Source: Synanceia verrucosa (lineage: Eukaryota; Chordata; Actinopteri; Perciformes; Synanceiidae). From it: a stretch of 64,000 bases of DNA. The notes below the pieces were generated by a model. That model made no database searches. It was not told where the DNA came from and worked only from the letters and a program-made list of their open reading frames with translations. The stretch is from positions 8,084,454 to 8,148,453 of the forward strand of contig CM056563.1 of NCBI GenBank assembly GCA_029721515.1. Direction: 5' to 3'. Below, piece after piece: positions 12,501 through 24,500 of the stretch. Position numbers and translations under genes: made by a program. Each line of letters opens with the position of its first letter. The first letter of the stretch is position 1.

Positions 12501-15500
12501 GGTACAATTGCTGTTTCTCAGAATAATAATAATAGAGTTACTGTGTGGATCCCGTTGTTTTCCCACGCCCTCAACACAGTGCTACAGGCATACAGATTTT
12601 CCCAACCTGATGACGTAGCTTTGTAGTGCTCTTGCTGGGATTTACTCCTCTCTCCCAGGTCAGCTTCCTGTCTGCTATTAATAGCTACTGATGGGAGACG
12701 GGATGGTGGGAGAGTTGAAGAGGCAGCCCGCCGTCACTCTACTCCACTCTTTTCACAAACAGAAGGAATTTACTTTATGGGCCTTCTGGTTTCCCACTGG
12801 GGAGCTGACAGGAAATGTCTCTTGCCAGACAGGAAGTTATTGAAACTGTGAGAGATTATAAAACAAGCAAACGCTGCAGGGAGTGTGGACCTCTAGTTAG
12901 ACAGGAGTCCGGCTGCTGCTGGCATTGTGTGGGAACCATCATGAGAAGATGTAAACAATCAGACACCCTCTGAACCTTTTTACTGCCTGTGTTGCCCTAC
13001 ATGTCCTCCAGTGTGGGAAATGTGACTCAAGGTCATGGGTAGAGATGTTTGGTGTCTGGAACAGGAACCACAGAGTGTTTAATAAACCCTCAATAAATGT
13101 CACTGTGTTTGTGTGTAATAACTCTTTCTCTCTCTTTCTGTCTCAGGGTTTGAGGGGCACAACTGTGAGAATAACGTTGATGACTGTCCAGGTCACAAAT
13201 GTATGAATGGAGGAATATGTGTGGATGGAGTCAACACCTACAATTGCCAGTGCCCACCAGAATGGACCGGTACTGATCTATTTCATATTTGAAATGAACT
13301 ATAAATATATATTGATGTCTTGGTGAGAATATGTGAGCCAATACGTCATCTTATCACTCTAGGGCAATACTGTGCTGAGGATGTCAATGAGTGTCTCATG
13401 CAACCAAACGCCTGCCATAATGGCGGTACCTGTTTCAATACCATCGGTGGTCATACCTGTGTCTGCGTTAATGGTTGGACTGGAGATGACTGCAGTGAGA
13501 ACATTGATGACTGCGCCATAGCCGTCTGCTTCAATGGTGCCACCTGCCATGACCGTGTAGCATCCTTCTTCTGCGAGTGCCCTGTTGGAAAGACAGGTAA
13601 GTTGTTTCGTCAGGTGGCCTCTGCATGACCTCCTCAGTTATGGCTGCTAAATTGTTGACATCATGTGTTTCCCGTTTCCACAGGTTTGCTGTGCCACCTT
13701 GATGATGCATGTGTGAGTAACCCCTGCAATGAGGGGGCGGTGTGCGACACCAACCCTCTTAACGGCCGTGCCATTTGCACCTGTCCTGCTGGTTTTGTAG
13801 GCGGTGCCTGCAACCAGGACATGGATGAGTGTTCCATTGGTAAGTCTGTCATTTTCAAAAAAAATATTCCCCAGTCCTGTGATAATTGGCTCTGTCCTTT
13901 CTCTAAGGCTGTTGTATATATTGAACCTCTTACTGTCTTCTTGAAAAGGTGCCAACCCATGTGAGCATTTTGGCAAATGCGTGAATACAGAGGGCTCCTT
14001 CCAGTGTCAGTGTGGCCGGGGATATGCAGGTCCACGGTGCGAGATTGACATCAACGAGTGCCTGTCCATGCCATGCCAGAATGACGCCACTTGCCTGGAC
14101 CGCATTGGAGAGTTCACCTGCATCTGCATGCCAGGTATTCAGGCCGGTTGTATTTCATCACTGCCAATAAAATAAGACAGAACACTTCAATTCAGCCTAG
14201 TGTCAACCACACAGGGCCCAGTAGCAAAGTGGAACAACTTGTTATTTAAACTTTGCTGAAGCATCTTCTACAGTTCTGCTGGTTGAAGTGCCACTGTAGA
14301 CTGTTATGTAATGCATTTCCATTGACGCTGGGGGTATGAAGGCACTGCTCTGCTCTCAGTGTACTATGCAGCCAGACGGGGTATTATTTTGGACTAAAGG
14401 ATGGTTTGGACACTTGGTGACAAAAACACAGTGAAACTCTCACGCACAGTCCTACATGCATCCTGGGGTTTTGGGAACTATACAAATTAGAGCTGGGAGT
14501 CGGGTCTATAGGACTGTATGTGAGAGAGGGCGAGCAGTTAGGGGGAGGAGTGTGCTGTGAATACTAATGAGTGGTAGAGTGGTGGGAATGAAGCGGAACA
14601 ATAGGGCCCCTCTGTGCTCCACTTTGCACCCCTCATACACAGAGAGGGAAAGAAGCCTTTTCCCAGAGCCTCTCCCCCTCCCCCTTCATTTCCAGAGACA
14701 GACCCTTCCTCTTCACCCTCCTCATCATCAGCCAGCCTGGCAAAGCTCATGTGGAGCTGCTGATTATTTCTGATTCCACGCTGGCCTCTCCCCCAGCACT
14801 CTGATGCACACTCTGTTTCACCTCAATGAAGGAACCCTCTCCAGTTTGCTAACGCAGAATGTATAACATGCATCTGGTGAATGGGACACTGACCTAGGGA
14901 GGGCTAATGCTCCATGGACAGTGGGGTGTGGTGATTCCAGGTCAGTAGAGTGGGAACACTGTGGATGCTCTAGGGATCTGTTATTCCTTTCCTAACTCCA
15001 ATACCTCCCATGAGTGAAACTTTTCCCACAGATGCTTTCCACCTGAAGAGTCCACCCAATTAAATGTGCACATGCTGGCTTGAACCGACATACTCCTGAC
15101 ATAAAAACTTAACCTACTGAATGTGCTTCAACTGTAAAAATGTATGTGAATTCAGGTTAAACTTCTGTTTTCCAGGTTACATGGGGACTTACTGTGAGGT
15201 TGATGTAGATGACTGTGAGAGCAACCCATGTGTGAATGACGGCATCTGTCGGGACATGGTGAATGGGTTCACATGCACCTGCCAGCCAGGTAAGACCTGT
15301 TAACCTCTCTAACTCAGTGACAGCAGCAGTGAGACCAGAGAGCTAAAGTTTAAATGTCCGCAGAAACGAGGGGGGGGGAGGGCCAGCCTTGCTACTTCTG
15401 GTGTTTAGAGCCACCACTCGTATAAAAAGGCAGGTCCACAAGGCTGCCTGTCCTCTCCTCCTTCTTGAACAAAGACACTATTGTGACCCCGCTCCCGTCC

Positions 15501-18500
15501 TCTGTGGAATGTGGAAGGGACAGCAGTCTCCCTCATCCTGCCCTGGTGGTGGTGGGGAACAGCAGTCCCGCTAATGAGATTCTTTTCCAGGTCCTCAATT
15601 TACATCTGGGACAGACGTCCCCTCTCCACCCCCCATCTAGCTATTGAGCCAGTGAAGCTGATGCAGGAAGGGGACAGGGGGTTCCCTAAAAGAGAAAACA
15701 ATCCCACCGTCTCCCCTAACCCCCTCCTTTAGCAGCCCAAGCACCAAGACGCAGACCATCCTGACACTGTTAATCAACTGAGCAGTGTGCTACCAATGCA
15801 CCAATTCACCCCTGTCTGGGCACTGTGCCCACTGATTTCAAGCCTGTTCAGTTTCTCAAGCATTTCAAGCCAGAAGATTTGAGCTATTATTACTTAAATA
15901 ATTGTTTAATTTTGTTAAAATGTTTCCATATAATTTTGTATACCACAGAGTCCTGACATTCCACTATAGAGTAGGCATTGTACAGACACACTGTACCATA
16001 AAGCTGAAGCGAGCTAATACAACATAAATTGGATTTTGATGTTGATAGTGATGTCCATTTATGTTCAGATCCACCTTGGCCTTTTTTGTGTACATTGAAA
16101 GTCCCTATCAAGGGCACAGGTTTTAGCATTCGTCCAAGTGCACAGATCACGTCCTTAAACAGTCGAGACGCTCTCAAACCCAACCTTAGCCAGACGTCAC
16201 TAACCTATCCAAAGACCTCTGCCCTTCTCAGAAGAGACAGAACTGCCCTCTGACCTGAGCATGGACCGTTCCACTGGACCTTCTTTCTGACCCTTCACCT
16301 CTGTGTTTGCATGTCCCAGGCTTTACTGGCACCATGTGTCAGATCGACATAGATGAGTGCGCCAGCACGCCCTGCCAGAATGGAGCGAAATGCTACGATC
16401 GGCCAAATGGGTTTGAGTGCCGCTGTGCTGAAGGTAAGGGCTTCTGTACTTACATAGTTAGAAAGTGCACAGCTCAAGATGTCCTCCTAGGCAGAAGAGC
16501 AGATGATCCTTAACCACTTGTTGGGCTGTGTTTGGTCTTTGTTAAGTGTTCAGTGTTATGGGGGGTCAGCTTTTTCCTCTGGGTGTCTCCTGGCCCCTAA
16601 TCCCTCTCTTTCCCTCGTCGGTGCTCAGGATCATGAGGTCACTGAGGACCAGCAGTTGCCAAGAAAAGAGCCTTGGTCATCACCCCGACATCTGTTCATC
16701 TGTTAAACCCCACACACCTTATGCTACATCTTAACTTTCATTCTTTCACATTCAGTGTGTACATGTTTTAAAATATAATCAGGTACAGTGAGCCACAACA
16801 TGTGTGTCACAAAGGAAAAACCTGGACTCAAACTTTGTGTATGTTGATATTTAACAAGTTTCTTTGGACCTCAGCCTGCAGAGGAGCCTGCTTCATTGTT
16901 TCAGTGGCCAGCTGCTTGGTATTCCCTGTGTTTGTGGGCCCCTTCTGTTGAGTGAAGTGGCCCTGTTTGACGTGGCGCAATCTATTGTTCCCTCCGCCAC
17001 TGAGAACAAAAGCAGGGCTGGGAGGCCTGTGTAGAGCCCTTCTTTACTGCTTTACCCAACTCAGCACTGTGCCACACACACATACTACACAAACCAACAC
17101 TTGCTTGCCCAGCACACAGACACTGTCGACTTGGAAACCACAGTAATCACCCCCCCCAAACTATAGAAGCTTTTATAAATAAAAAGTGAGAAACAGACAG
17201 AAGAAGTTCAACGCAGTAAATAATTAATCAAGAAATGGAGGAAAATTGGATGAAAATGGCCATTCAAGGAAAATCTGAAAGGCTTTCATTCAGAAGAATG
17301 CAGTAACACCAATCTCCATTTTTGCTTTTTTTCTCTTCAGGTTATGAAGGGACACTCTGCGATAGTAATATCAACAACTGCCAGCCTGATCCATGCCACC
17401 ATGGTACTTGTATAGATGGCATTGCCAGCTACACCTGTAACTGTGATGCTGGCTATACAGGCTATCGCTGTGAGAACCAGCTCAATGAGTGCCACAGCAA
17501 CCCATGTCAGAACGGAGGCAAGTGTGTGGACCTAGTCAACAAGTACATCTGCCAGTGCCAACATGGAACTTCTGGTAATGATCTCATTATTTTAAACCTA
17601 TTGTAAAGCCAACATTTAGAGCAAAACATGAATGGGATAGATGTGTCAAAATATATAATTTCCAATTTCTGTAGCAAAGCATATACCCTGCATATTGTTG
17701 TAATGTTAAGAATATGTCTTCAAGCCTAATGTAAAAAAAATCTTCTTCAACACAGGCACAAACTGTGAAATAAACTTTGACGATTGTGCCAGCAGCCCAT
17801 GTGACTATGGCATCTGCAAAGATGGCATCAACCGTTACGACTGTGTTTGCAAACCTGGTTTCACCGGTAAGGCCCCTCTGAAAACGAAAGCACTTTAGAG
17901 ATGGGAAAAATCACTCCTCAGTCGGATAGGTTGACACTTCCGCTCATGTTTGAATATCTCTCCCCTGCCAGGTCCCAAATGCAATGTGGAGATAGATGAG
18001 TGTGCATCTGCCCCCTGTAGAAATGGGGGGACGTGTGTGGATGAAGAGAATGGATTTCATTGCCAGTGTCCTGAGGGCTTTAAGCCTCCTTACTGTTACT
18101 CCCAGGTGGACGAGTGTGGCAGCAGCCCATGTGTCCACGGCTCATGCAGGGATGACATCGATGGGTACGAACTGTTACTGTCACAGTTTAAAGTGGTATC
18201 ACTTGTGATATGAAGGAGAAACTTGGCGAGATGACCTTGCAAGCTTGTTGCAGATCCTACAGGCTTCAACTTGTTTGTTGTAATTTCACCCATTATTGAC
18301 TGTGCTCCTGTATTTCCAGTTACCGCTGTGACTGTGAGCCCGGATGGGTGGGGAAGAACTGTGACCTGGACAGGAACGACTGCTTGCCGAGTCCCTGCCA
18401 GAATGCCGGCACGTGCATTGACCAGCTGAATGGCTTCACCTGCAAGTGTCGCCAAGGCTTCAGAGGTATGAGGGTAGTACAGCACACCATAACCATGGAG

Positions 18501-21500
18501 TCACTGTCGTAACTGTTCATAGAGTTTATAGCTATCTGTAAGAATCCTCTCATCATTTTCCTCCTCTTGAAAGACAACCATCCACCTCCTCCAAGTGGTG
18601 TATTAAGAAGGTGCAGATACATTCTGACGAGTTTTAATACTTATGTTACTGTCTTCTCTGCCCCTCCGACAGGTAACCTCTGCCAGGTGAATATCAATGA
18701 ATGTGCATCCAGTCCCTGTCTGAACAAGGGTACTTGTGTGGACGGTGTGGCAAGTTTCACCTGTCTGTGTGAGCTTCCATACAGTGGACCCACCTGTGCT
18801 GAAGTCCTCACCCCTTGCTCCCCTAACCCTTGTGCCAATCACGCCCTCTGCACACACACACCAGACTACTTGGGCTATCATTGTAACTGCCAGTCAGGGT
18901 GGCAAGGTAAGCCAGTTTTGTACATATCATATAACTGCCTCTGTGTCTGTTGTAATATAATCTGTCTTACATCTTACTTAATGTGTACACACTTATGATC
19001 TTAAAACATTGTTGTACCCTTCTTTTGCTGTTTCAGGCCAGTTGTGTAACGTGGACGTTAATGAGTGCATCTCAAACCCCTGCAAGAACCGCGGGACCTG
19101 CACTAACACACTCGGAGGCTTTGTGTGCTCCTGCAGAGCTGGATTTACTGGGATGACGTGTGAAACGGACATTAATGATTGTTCTCCTAGTGAGTGGACA
19201 CAATACATAGCATTCTGACTTAATATAATTGCCTGTTGCCGTCAAACACAATGCCAGGTTCATGCATGCTGTTCTTGACCACAGCTGTACACCTCTCTTG
19301 TTCCATCAGATCCGTGCCTGAGTGGAGGTTCCTGTACAGACGGTGTGAACTCCTTCCACTGTAACTGCCTGGCAGGCTTCACTGGCCCCCGCTGTGCTTT
19401 AGAGATAAATGAATGCCAGAGTTCTCCATGCAAAAATGGAGGCTCATGCACAGACTATGTTAACTCCTACACCTGCACCTGCAGGCCTGGCTTTACAGGC
19501 ATCCACTGTGAAACCAACATCCCTGATTGCACTGAAAGGTGGGTGTTACAGTCAAGAAGAGATCTCAAGTTGCACTTCACAACCATATCATATGAACATG
19601 TATGGAACTACTGAATATAACAAGAAAACTTAAGTGAATATGTTCACTTGTGTCCACAGCTCTTGCTTCAATGGAGGAACATGCACAGATAAAATCAACG
19701 GCTATTCCTGTACCTGCCGCTTAGGCTTCACTGGCTCCCACTGCCAGTATGAGGTCAATGAGTGTGACTCCCAGCCCTGCCTCAACGGAGGCATCTGTCA
19801 AGATGCCCTGGAGTCCTTCCGTTGCTCCTGCCCCAAGGGCTACACTGGCAACCGCTGCCAGGTACACACACACTCACACTCCTTGAGAGGCCTTGTGTCC
19901 TCACAACTTTGTTTTTAGGCTAATAAATGCTGAGATTTTTTTCCATTTCTCTACCCAGACACCAGTGGACTGGTGCAGACGTTCATCTCCCTGCCAAAAT
20001 GGAGGACGCTGTCGCCAAAAGGATGCTTCCTTCATCTGTGACTGTGCTAATGGCTGGTCTGGACGATACTGTGACATCTCCAGGGTCTCTTGTGAGACCG
20101 CTGCTCGTCAAAGAGGTATGTGGCTACCGTATCACATTTAACCTTTCAGTCTGTGTTTGTGCTGAAAGAGTAATTAAAGTTTAATTTTCTCCCAAATGTT
20201 TTTAATCAGGGCTCCAGACAGATGAGCTGTGCCACCATGGCGGTCACTGTGTCAACACAGGGAATACCCACTACTGTAAATGTCCTGCTGACTACACTGG
20301 GAGCTATTGCGAAAGCCAAGTGGACCACTGTGAAGACAAGCCGTGCCGCAATGGCGCCACCTGCAGAGGATATGTGGGAGGGTACCAGTGTGATGTAAGT
20401 GCATTGCTTTGTCATGTGGTTCTCTTTCAGGTTTCAGATTTCTCTGTCAGAACTCGGCATTCACATTCTTCACAATCATGTAGTGAATGTAATTGTCTGC
20501 GTGTCATCACAGTGTATGCCAGGCTTTACTGGACAGAACTGCGAGATAGAGATCAACGAGTGCCAGTCTCATCCCTGCCAGAATGGAGGCACTTGCATTG
20601 ATCTGGTGGGACATTACATCTGCTCATGCCCCCCTGGTACACAAGGTATGGAAGCACATATTCAATGCCAAACATATGTTCATTATTAAAGTGACTACAC
20701 TATATTTGACTGAAATGATGAATAGTGTAATGAATATTATATTTGAGTATAATGACTTTATCATTCTCTCTTTTTAAGGTGTTCTTTGTGAGATGAATGA
20801 TGATGACTGTGCCCCACCTGTGAGGCTGCGCAGTGCTCCTCCCAAGTGTCTGAACAATGGCACTTGTGTGGACAGAGTGGGTGGATACCGCTGCAACTGC
20901 CCCCCTGGATTCACAGGAGAACGGTGTGAGGGAGACATAAATGAGTGTCTCTCTAACCCCTGCAGCCCCTCCAACAGTCTGGACTGCATCCAGATGCCCA
21001 ATGACTACCTATGTGTCTGCAAGCCCGGCTTCACAGGCCGGAGGTGTCAGAGCAGGTTCAGTGTGTGCGAGACGCAGCCCTGTCAGAGCGGAGGTGTCTG
21101 CTCTGTATCCAGCAGCTCTGCACTGGGATATACCTGCACCTGTCAGCTTGTAAGTCTACATTCACCTTAAAATATCAACTTTGACCTTGTGCATTATAGC
21201 TTTTCTTATTTGTTTTGTTGTATTGAAAAGTTAAATATTCTAACAGTATACATGATATCCATCTTTAGGGTTATGCAGGGCCCAATTGTGAGAGAAGCAT
21301 GTCCTGTCGGGAGCTGTCCTGCTACAATGGAGGAAGCTGTGCACTTACCACAAGAGGGGCACGTTGCACCTGCCTGCCAGGTTATGGTGGGCCCCAGTGT
21401 CAGCATCGCAGTAATGAAGGCTGCTCTTCCCAGCCCTGCCGGAATGGTGGGTTGTGCACTGAAGAGACCAGCTTCCCATTCTTCCACTGCCAGTGTCCCA

Positions 21501-24500
21501 GCGGCTGGACAGGTAAACGGTGTGAGCAGAGCAGCAGAATGCTGGAGCCTCCAACACCCTCATGCCCCTTAGCAGACTGTCATGGCAAAGCCAATGATAG
21601 TGTTTGCGACAAGGAATGCAACACGTTCCAGTGTCGCTGGGACGGCGGTGACTGCTCTCTGGCAGTGAACCCCTGGGCTCGCTGTGCAGACTGCTGGCGT
21701 GTCTTCAACAACAGCCAGTGCGATGAGTCCTGCAACAATGTTGACTGTCTGTATGACAACTTTGACTGCAAAACCAAGGAAAAAGTTTGCAAGTGAGCTC
21801 TCTTTCACTGTTCATGTGATTCTCCCACACTTTGTCTGTGAAACATTGAGCTGATTTTTTTGTTTGTGTTGTCTCCAGTCCAATTTATGAGGCCTACTGC
21901 ATAGACCACTATGCTGATGGAAAGTGTGACCAGGGTTGTAACACAGAGGAATGTGGCTGGGATGGCTTGGACTGCGCAGGAAAGGTTCCAGAAGTCCTTG
22001 CTGATGGTGTCTTGGTTCTGGTGGTCCTCCTGCCTCCAGAGGAGCTCCTCCGAACCAGCACGGCTTTTCTGCAGAAATTAAGCGCTATCCTTCACACGAC
22101 TTTGCGTTTCCGGCTGGATCACAATGGAGAAGCCATGATCCGCCCCTACACCCGCAGAGAGGCACGCCTCAAGCGGGAGCTGCAGCCTCAACAGGAGGTC
22201 ATCGGGTCAGTACAGGGGCACAGTTAACATAAGAGTTGACGTGTTTCCTGTAGAATCAGGACACACTAATAAACACCTGTCCCTCTGCTATTCCTCCTTT
22301 AGCTCCATAGTGTACCTGGAAATAGACAACCGTCTGTGCACTCAGGGCTCTGAGGACTGTTTCCCTACAGCTGACAGTGCTGCAGACTACCTGGGAGCCC
22401 TGTCAGCTGTCGAAATGCTTCGCTTCCCTTACCCCCTCAAAGAAGTCCGCGGTGAGCAGAGATACTTAAAGAACACAAAATAATCTTGTGAGAGAAATGA
22501 GGAACACGTGTGATTTGATGACTTTGTCTTCTCACCACAGGTGAAAGGTTGCCTCCTGTAGTTATGGCCGTACCTGAATGGGCCAAGCTGATGCTGGTGG
22601 GCATCGCTTCCCTTTTCATTTTGGTCATCCTTGTGATAGGCATGTTGATTGCCCGTAGAAAGAGAGAACACAGCACGCTTTGGTTCCCTGAGGGCTTCTT
22701 CCTCAAGAAGGAACCCAGCAGCAACAAGAACCGCCGGGAACCCGTGGGTCAGGACGCCCTGGGAATGAAGTAAGTAATGTTGTGCAAATGAAGGCCCCAT
22801 ATTGTAAGATGTAAAATGTTCTTTCCATTATAAAGCAGGTTTAAGTGCCATATAAAACTGTGAAAGCATCAAAAGGCTTAATCCATTGAAACTGTGCAAC
22901 AAACTGTAATGATTGATGTCACAGACACATATAGTTTTGGATGAAAACCTTCTAAATGTGTTCCAGTTTATTTCCGGGTGCAGCACAAGCCTGAATTGAA
23001 CAATAAAATGTGGAATTGCTTTAGGAGTTTCTTTTGAAATTGAACTAGTTTCCTTGTGGTTGCACTGTTTAACATACTCATCTGTAAACAGACACATGCC
23101 AAAAACTGCAGAGGAATCTCTCCTTGGAGACCATAGTGACCAGTGGATGGACTCAGACTGCCCAGAGCCAAAAAGGATCAAGGTCAGTTCCACATTACAT
23201 TTATACATATTCCTTATAAATTTGCACACAAGCACAAGAGTGTATATACATTTTAAAACAGCATTTCAACAGCAAGTAACAACATAGAGTTTTCCCTCTT
23301 TTTGTGGGTGCAGGTGGAGGAGCCCAGTATGCTCTCTGACAGTGAAGATGCAGTTGACAGCAGGCAGTGGACACAGCACCACCTTGCAGCTGCAGATATC
23401 CGTGTGCCCCCAACCATGGCTCTCACTCCACCTCAAGGAGAGTTTGAAAGCGACTGCATGGATGTCAATGTCCGAGGCCCAGGTTGGTAGTGGGATGATT
23501 TAGTCTCTTTTTAATATTGGAACCGTGATTAGCACATGTTCTTGTGGTCTGTGATGTTTTGAGTGCTTTGATGGACATTAACTCACCTGTGCCTGTTTCC
23601 TTGGCCTACCAGATGGTTTTACGCCCTTGATGCTGGCATCATTCTGTGGGGGTGGCTTAGAGCCTGAGGTAACAGAGGAGGAGGAGACCGAGGAGTGTTC
23701 AGCCAACATCATTTCGGACCTAATCTACCAGGGAGCGTCCCTTGCTGCCCAAACAGACCGCACTGGTGAGACGGCGCTCCACCTAGCTGCTCGCTACGCC
23801 CGCGCAGACGCTGCCAAGAGGCTGCTGGATGCCGGGGCAGATGCCAATGCTCAGGACAACACAGGACGTACGCCACTGCACGCTGCGGTGGCTGCAGATG
23901 CACAGGGTGTCTTCCAGGTAAACAAAAATCAACATGCACTGTTAACTTGCCACATCGACTGTAGAAGAATCTATTTTAGCACGGATTGTATGAATGGTGA
24001 TATTGAAGCCAGTCTTTTCCCTCCTAGATTCTGATCCGAAATCGGGCTACAGATCTCGACTCCCGTATGTATGACGGCTCCACTGCGCTGATTCTGGCGG
24101 CACGGCTGGCGGTAGAGGGCATGGTAGAGGAGCTCATCACTTGTCATGCTGATGTCAATGCAGTAGATGAATTGGGTATGTGTGTGTAGTGTCATCATAC
24201 AAATGTTGCTATTTTGTCATAACAACTGAAAACATTAATCTCATTGTTTTTGTCATTTCTTTAGGTAAATCTTCTTTGCACTGGGCTGCTGCTGTTAACA
24301 ATGTGGATGCCACTGTTGCTCTGCTGAAGAACAGTGCAAACAAAGACATGCAAGATCTCAAGGTATGACAGACACTTCTATTTTTGCAACACTGTGGCTC
24401 AAATAAAGATATGTCTGTATCTAACAAAGCCTCTGTTTGTTTTGCTTTGCTCTGTGGTTCTTTGTAGGAGGAGACCCCTCTGTTCCTTGCAGCCAGAGAG

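Larger units (their letters stand above)
1592..21540 (+). other. notch3: Notch3 extracellular EGF-repeat array (35 repeats)
   Basis: Exons 2-23 encode 35 EGF-like repeats by my count (about residues 22-1385). Every repeat I checked has the usual six cysteines. Mammalian NOTCH3 has 34 and NOTCH1 has 36. Many carry the calcium-binding start (D/N/E)-I-(D/N)-E-C. Repeats 10 and 11 (CSIGANPC... then INECLSMPC) match the NOTCH3 region equivalent to the NOTCH1 ligand-binding repeats 11-12. Repeats 28 and 31 have long first loops. The repeat with no match in human NOTCH3 appears to be number 20, starting INECASSPCLNKGTC in exon 15. Many O-glucose (CxSxPC) and O-fucose (CxxxxS/TC) sites are visible. 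Confidence 0.85.

Noticed and set aside
12084..12566. 160-codon minus-strand ORF
   Set aside because: Shadow of notch3 exon 4, whose plus-strand frame has clear EGF cysteines and splice sites.
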